From: Vombatus ursinus
Taxonomy: Eukaryota; Chordata; Mammalia; Diprotodontia; Vombatidae
NCBI RefSeq assembly: GCF_900497805.2
Contig: NW_020954582.1
Location: 729,083-793,082, forward strand
Direction of reading: 5' to 3'
Length of the DNA: 64,000 nt
Shown piece by piece: positions 59,401 to 64,000 of the stretch. Under the pieces are notes generated by a model that was given only the letters and a program-made list of their open reading frames with translations, did no database searches and was not told the DNA's origin. Both the position numbers and the translations under genes were made by a program. Numbering within the stretch: the first letter of the stretch is position 1; every line of letters starts with the position of its first letter.

Positions 59401-60469
59401 TAATTTATAGTGCTGAGGATCAGGAAACCCCTGCTTGGCTTCCCTTTCTTTCCCGCTTGGTGGTCTGCTGGGAGCCTTGGGCCCAATCCGTTTCCTAATG
59501 CCTTGCCTTGGTGTCGGGGGGCTGTCAGGTCTGTTGCAGGTCTCAGGGTCCTTTTAGGGTTTCGTTTGGTCTGAATGCTTCTGCCTCTTGGATGACTGGA
59601 GCTAACCCCGTGGAGCAGGATTGACTCTGTTTACTTCATGTGACAGTCTACCTTCTCGAAAATCATCTGAATTCCATGGCTCAGAGTTTTGAGGAAAGCG
59701 TCAGATACTTTGATATGTTTTACAGAAGAAAAATCAGTGTCCTTTAAAATGGTTGCTGAAGGCTGACGGTGGTTTTTCAACTCAGTCTGAAATTCAGGAG
59801 TTTTCAACTCCCTTCTTCCTCTGTAAAGTTTAAAGCTGAGCATGCTGTAGCATTGTTGGGCTTTAATTAGCTGGAGCTCTTCTATAGCATCAGCCTTTGA
59901 TTCACGCTGGGGTTTCCAAGAACACCAGCTGCTTTCATTTATCTTAATGATGTTGAGTGAGTTGGAATTTTTATTAATAGCTGTTACATTATATTTAAAA
60001 GATCTCCTTCATATCACATGTGATTACATAGTATGTTCTCTAAGTTGTTTGTTCTCTGAAATGTGAGTAGGCAGTTGATGAAAGTGTAATTTCTCCACTG
60101 TGTTCGGTATATTGATAGGGTGGGGGTAAAAGATTTTAGTACTTTGGAGAATAAAGGGTGGTCCTTCAACTTTTGTCTTAGGTCATTTGAAAATGGAATA
60201 GTAGCTTTGCTTTGTGGTCTCTCCTAGAAGAGAGACGGGCACTGCATTCAGGGCAGGCTGAAAGTGAAGATGTCGGCTTGTGACTGTCATGTTGGTTTTC
60301 AGAACCCCTTTTGCTTGGTCACTTCACAATTACAAATTTTAAAACATGCCTAGTTGTTTCTCCCATACAAAGCTCAGGCATAGCTGTTGAGTTATTAGTT
60401 GAGTGTACAGGTAATCATAGGCAGATGGATCTTTTAGAGCAAAATTGCCTGATCAAAAAACCCTAATTT
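59401..60469. other. Unique sequence
   Basis: No repeat recognised and no supported gene. Part of 59640-59950 could be conserved non-coding or very old repeat sequence, but I cannot tell. Confidence 0.4.
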
Positions 60470-61210
60470 TTCAGACATACTTTTTGAAAAATTTAACTTA
60501 ATTTATTTTTTTGTTACATGTTAAGTTCCAAGCTGTCTCTTTCTCTCCTCACCTCACACTAGAGTGTGAAACACCATTTCACACACACAGCCATACTCTA
60601 CATACTTGATTTTTCAGTTCTTTTCTCTGGAAGTGGACAGCATCTTTCTTTATAGGTCCTTTGGAGTTGATTTGAATATGTATAATACTCAGAATAGCTT
60701 AGTTGCTCACAGTTGTTCTTCAGACAGGTTTGTTGTTACTGTGTCCAGCATTCTCTTGGTTTGGCCCATTTCATTCTTCATTATTTTGTGTGAGTCTTTC
60801 CATGTTTTTCTAAAATTAACCTGCTCATCATTTCGTACAGCACAGTAATGTTCCATCACAGTCATGTAGCACAATTTGTTCAGCCATTCCCCAATTGATG
60901 GGCATCTCCTCAGTTTCCAGTTCTTTGCTACTGCAAAGAGAGCTGCTATAAATAGTTTAGAATATAGAGATTCCTTTCCCATTTTTCCTGATCACATTGG
61001 GAAACAGACCTACTAGTGGGTCAGAGAGTATAACCAGTTTTATAACTCTTTGGGCATAATTCCAGATTGCTCTCCAAAATGGTTGGATCAGTTCACAGTT
61101 CTACCAACAGTATATTAGTGTCCCAATCTTTCCACATGTCCTCCAACATGTTATTTTCCCCTTCTATCATTTTAGCCAAAATGGTAAGTGTGAGACACAT
61201 TTTTGAAATC
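60470..61210 (-). repeat. L1 ORF2 C-terminus and 3' end
   Basis: The minus strand reads SLYSKLFIAALFAVAKNWKL, then RRCPSIGEWLNKLCYMTVME and VNFRKTWKD (about 60980-60790), the classic L1 ORF2p C-terminus, followed by the 3' UTR. 5'-truncated near 61210. The C-terminal frame is open for ~90 codons, so it is one of the less decayed L1 pieces here. Confidence 0.92.
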
Positions 61211-61699
61211 TAAATTTTTTTTGTCTTTATCCTGCAGAGAAGGCAGCACCTTGAAAAGTTACATACTTAATCAAATTAAACTGTCATTGCTCAATTTTTG
61301 AAATTTCTTTCCCCCTTCCCATTGAAATACCTTGCAGGAGCCACCAAGGGCAGATTTGAATTTTTTGAACTGGCCCGTGGTCATTGGGAGCCAAATATGG
61401 TGAGTATGGTGGCATGCAAGCTGAGTAATACACTTCCATGGATTATAAATGGCTTTTAAAAAGTAATTGCCCAAATGTTTTGAATGATGGCCCTATGTTG
61501 GTAAACATGTGATCTACCCAATAGATTCTCTTGAGGGATGGCACTCATGTATATTTAGCCAAATTTAGTTTATTTGCTTAAAAACGCGAACAACAAAATG
61601 CATTCTCCCTTATAGTAACATCTCATACTATACAGTTTAAGACTTTATTATAAGCTTTTCTCATTGGCTCAGATTTTAGATTTGATGAATGTCACATAC

Positions 61700-61703
<4 letters not shown>
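61211..61703. other. Unassigned, repeat-like in part
   Basis: 61300-61500 has the feel of an old interspersed repeat (an open frame on the minus strand, 61271-61474), but I cannot name a family. Confidence 0.35.

Positions 61704-61739
<36 letters not shown>
61704..61739. repeat. (GT)n microsatellite
   Basis: About 18 uninterrupted GT units. Confidence 0.95.
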
Positions 61740-61741
<2 letters not shown>

Positions 61742-63089
61742 CTGAGACAGTTATTTAGCATTTAATTTCAAGCAATTAGAATATTGCAATTTTTTGGTAC
61801 TGTTTATTCAATGTAAATTCATGGTTTCTGCCCAGTATTCTCTGTGACATCATTTCATTAAATTTCTTAACTCTAGTATTTTTATACTTGTGCCATACTT
61901 CTGAAAGTTGAGAGCACTGTGGGAGTCTTGGCCTTTAGGCAACGGGAGAGTAGAGGAGAAAGTGGCAGTGGTGTGTTTGAATACTCATGATATGAAATTA
62001 AGAAAAAAAAGAAAGCAAGCTTTTCCTCGGCTCCAAGTCACTTTACAAACGGGCTTGGCTTCAGCAGCCACTTCAGGTTTTATTTCAAAGGAGCTTTTTA
62101 CACGGTAGTGACCCAAAATGACATCATTCTACTTTTCATTGATTTGCTCACCCAGTAACAACCATCATTCTTTCACAAAATACAGGTTAAAAAGAACCTA
62201 TGACCTAACATAGTTGGAGTGCTGATCTGGCTCTGTTGGACAGAAATGATGATGATTTTACTCTCATGTCCTGGTTTAAAGAGAAAAGCACTTTCGATCA
62301 TATTGTGTGTTCCTATAACACTTCACATTTTTTTTGAGTGTTTTCATGCACAGTCTTAGTAAGGTAGGTAAAAGCCCACCTTTTTCACAAGAAGACTGGA
62401 GGCACTTGAGATCTCCTAAAGTCTGTACTGCCTCAAGGGAAGCTTGTTGAAATAATGCAGATCAGTATTTAACCAGGGCTCTGGGGTGGGGGGTGGGGGG
62501 GAGAAAGTTAGCTTCTGCTTGGAACCTGACCTGACTGTCTCAAGTATGACTGCTTACAGAAGGGGAGGAGGCCCCATTTGAGCACTGGCTGATGACCATG
62601 CAGAGTTCAGGGCCTCTGGGAAGGACAGTGTTCTTGCCCATCTTGTGGTGAACACGAATAAAGTCAGCAGGAGCAGATACAGTCCAACTTGACTCAACGC
62701 AGATGTCCAAGTTGTTCATTTTCTGCAGCTGTATCTCATCGATTTGACTGGGGTAATGGGGAGCTCCCAGTGTGGTAGAGCTAATTTTCTCACCCAAAGT
62801 CAAAGCCAGTCTGTTTGACTTGAAGAAGGCAGACCTTGGATTTAGGTGTTCCAGGCTCTCAGGCTTTGCCTGTTCACCAGCCCACATTGCTGCTTGGAAC
62901 ATATGCAAAGTAAATGGTCTTTTTCATTAAATAGCTAACTCCTGGATACAGCATTGAGAGATGAAACCATTCTGTTGTAAAGCAAGTAATTTTTGGTGAT
63001 CTGAGTAATCAGGCTCTGTTTTAGTCATTTGGATTTTTGTGCTATGTGTTTTCTTCACATGAGAACATCTGCAGGCAAGACTTTATTTT
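61740..63089. other. Unique sequence with one unassigned open frame
   Basis: A minus-strand frame at 62540-62899 is open from an ATG (starting MFQAAMWAGEQAKPESLEHL) for about 119 codons. I recognise no family in it. G runs near 62483-62501. Confidence 0.35.
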
Positions 63090-63720
63090 TAATAATATTT
63101 TATTTTTTCCCTGATTACATGTAAAAACAATTTTTTTAACATTTTCTCTCTTTTTTTTTTTAATTTTGAGTTCCAAATTCTATCTCTCCCTCCCCCTCCC
63201 CTTCCTGAGACAGTAAGCAATCTGATAGAGGTCGTACATACATGATCATGTAAACCATTTCCATTGTAGTCATTTTGTGCAAGAAAACTCAACAGAAAAA
63301 AGGAAGTGAAAAATGGTATACTTTGATCTGCCTTCAGACTCCATCAGTTCTTTCTCTGGAGACAGGTAGCATTTTTCAGCATGAGTGCTTTGGAATTCTC
63401 TTGGTTTAGTGTGTTGCTGAGAATAGCTAAGCCATTCACAGTTGATGATTGTACAGTATTTCTGTTACTGTTCACAGTGTTCTCCTGGTTCTGCTCACTT
63501 TGCTTTGCATCAATTCACGTAACTCTTCCCAGTTTTTTCTGAAGTTGTACTGTTTGTCATTTCTTACAGCACAATAATATTCCATCACACTCATATGCCA
63601 CAGCTTGTTCGGTCATTCCCCAGGTGATGGGCATCCCCTCCATCTCCAGTTCTTAGCCACCACACACAGAGCTGCTATAAGTATTTCTGTACAAATAGGT
63701 TCTTTTCCCTTTTTTTAAAG
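63090..63720 (-). repeat. L1 3' end
   Basis: ttttgagttccaaattctat, gtaaaccatttccattgtag, ttctcctggttctgctcact, cacaataatattccatcaca and gagctgctataagtatttct: an antisense marsupial L1 terminus, 5'-truncated. Confidence 0.92.
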
Positions 63721-64000
63721 TCATTTAGGGGCTTAGTGGCGAAGTCTTTTGATGATAGGATCTGGCACATAGGTAGGATTTTCTGTCTAATAGGTAGATA
63801 TTTGGAGATGCTGGTAATCTGTAGATGTGCTTGTCAGAGCCGCGTCATGACTCAATCGTGTTAGCCATGACTGATCGGTAGGCCCTCTGGTGTTTGAGCT
63901 GATGAACTGAAGAATTGGATCTTCTCCGCCGATTCATGCTTCATCTTTATAGCACTTACACTAAGGGTCCCATTTCGTCTCAGTGACCACTTAGGATGGA
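63721..64000. other. Unassigned sequence at the window end
   Basis: No gene or repeat recognised. Confidence 0.35.

Noticed and set aside
1-64000. Endogenous retrovirus, LTR or other virus-like elements
   Set aside because: No LTR pairs, primer-binding sites or gag/pol/env-like text were recognised. The RT-like text all fits L1 or L2/CR1 LINEs.
1-64000. CRISPR arrays, operons, tRNA or rRNA genes
   Set aside because: No regularly spaced direct repeats. The tRNA-like text is confined to SINE heads, and the context is clearly a vertebrate nuclear intron.
47552-64000. Further ZZZ3 exons (SANT/Myb-like or ZZ domain)
   Set aside because: Looked for the expected YQRLLQTIAVLEAQ continuation and for Cys-rich ZZ text on the + strand; nothing convincing was found, though short exons can be missed by eye.

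Overview
This is intron-rich vertebrate nuclear DNA, almost certainly from a marsupial. The evidence is the repeat set: many marsupial-type CORE-SINEs (copies ending in cagctgtgt..cagtggatggagc or the reverse, with a core around gacttgcccagggtcacacagct), marsupial L1 3' ends, abundant L2/CR1-type LINE fragments and MIRs. There is no operon-like structure, and nothing prokaryotic, viral or CRISPR-like.

The only confident protein-coding feature is one large exon of ZZZ3 on the + strand (exon about 46035-47551, start codon 46086). It encodes the first ~488 residues of the ZZ-type zinc finger protein 3, a subunit of the ATAC histone acetyltransferase complex. The C-terminal SANT/Myb-like and ZZ domains lie in later exons that I do not find in the remaining 16 kb. 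Everything else is best read as ZZZ3 intron or 5' flank. A possible non-coding 5' exon with good splice sites lies at 38076-38213.

Layout: 1-7.1 kb, L2 fragments and a MIR. 7.1-11.9 kb, a nearly perfect 501-bp inverted repeat (arms 7142-7642 and 11353-11853). 12-16.2 kb, an L1-type element with ORF1 but no ORF2, then an L1 ORF2/3' piece interrupted by a MIR. 17.7-20 kb, a second ORF1-only L1-type element. 20.3 kb, a poly-C tract with an assembly gap. 21.5-22.9 kb, an L1 ORF2 remnant. 25.4-27 kb, a long L2 copy with degenerate reverse-transcriptase motifs. 27.5-34.7 kb, nested SINEs and L2s, with an RPS29 processed pseudogene at 32.1 kb. 34.7-46 kb, mostly unique AT-rich intron. 46-47.6 kb, the ZZZ3 exon. 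47.6-51.3 kb, unique intron. 51.4-64 kb, L1/SINE/L2 clusters and a second gap (58142-58541).

I see no new gene system. The most unusual objects are the inverted repeat, the paired ORF1-only L1 copies, the insertions that can be read from their target-site duplications, and the cluster of tiny upstream ORFs just before the ZZZ3 start codon. Repeat boundaries were read by eye and are usually good to about 10-30 bp. Family names are from memory of consensus sequences, not from a search.
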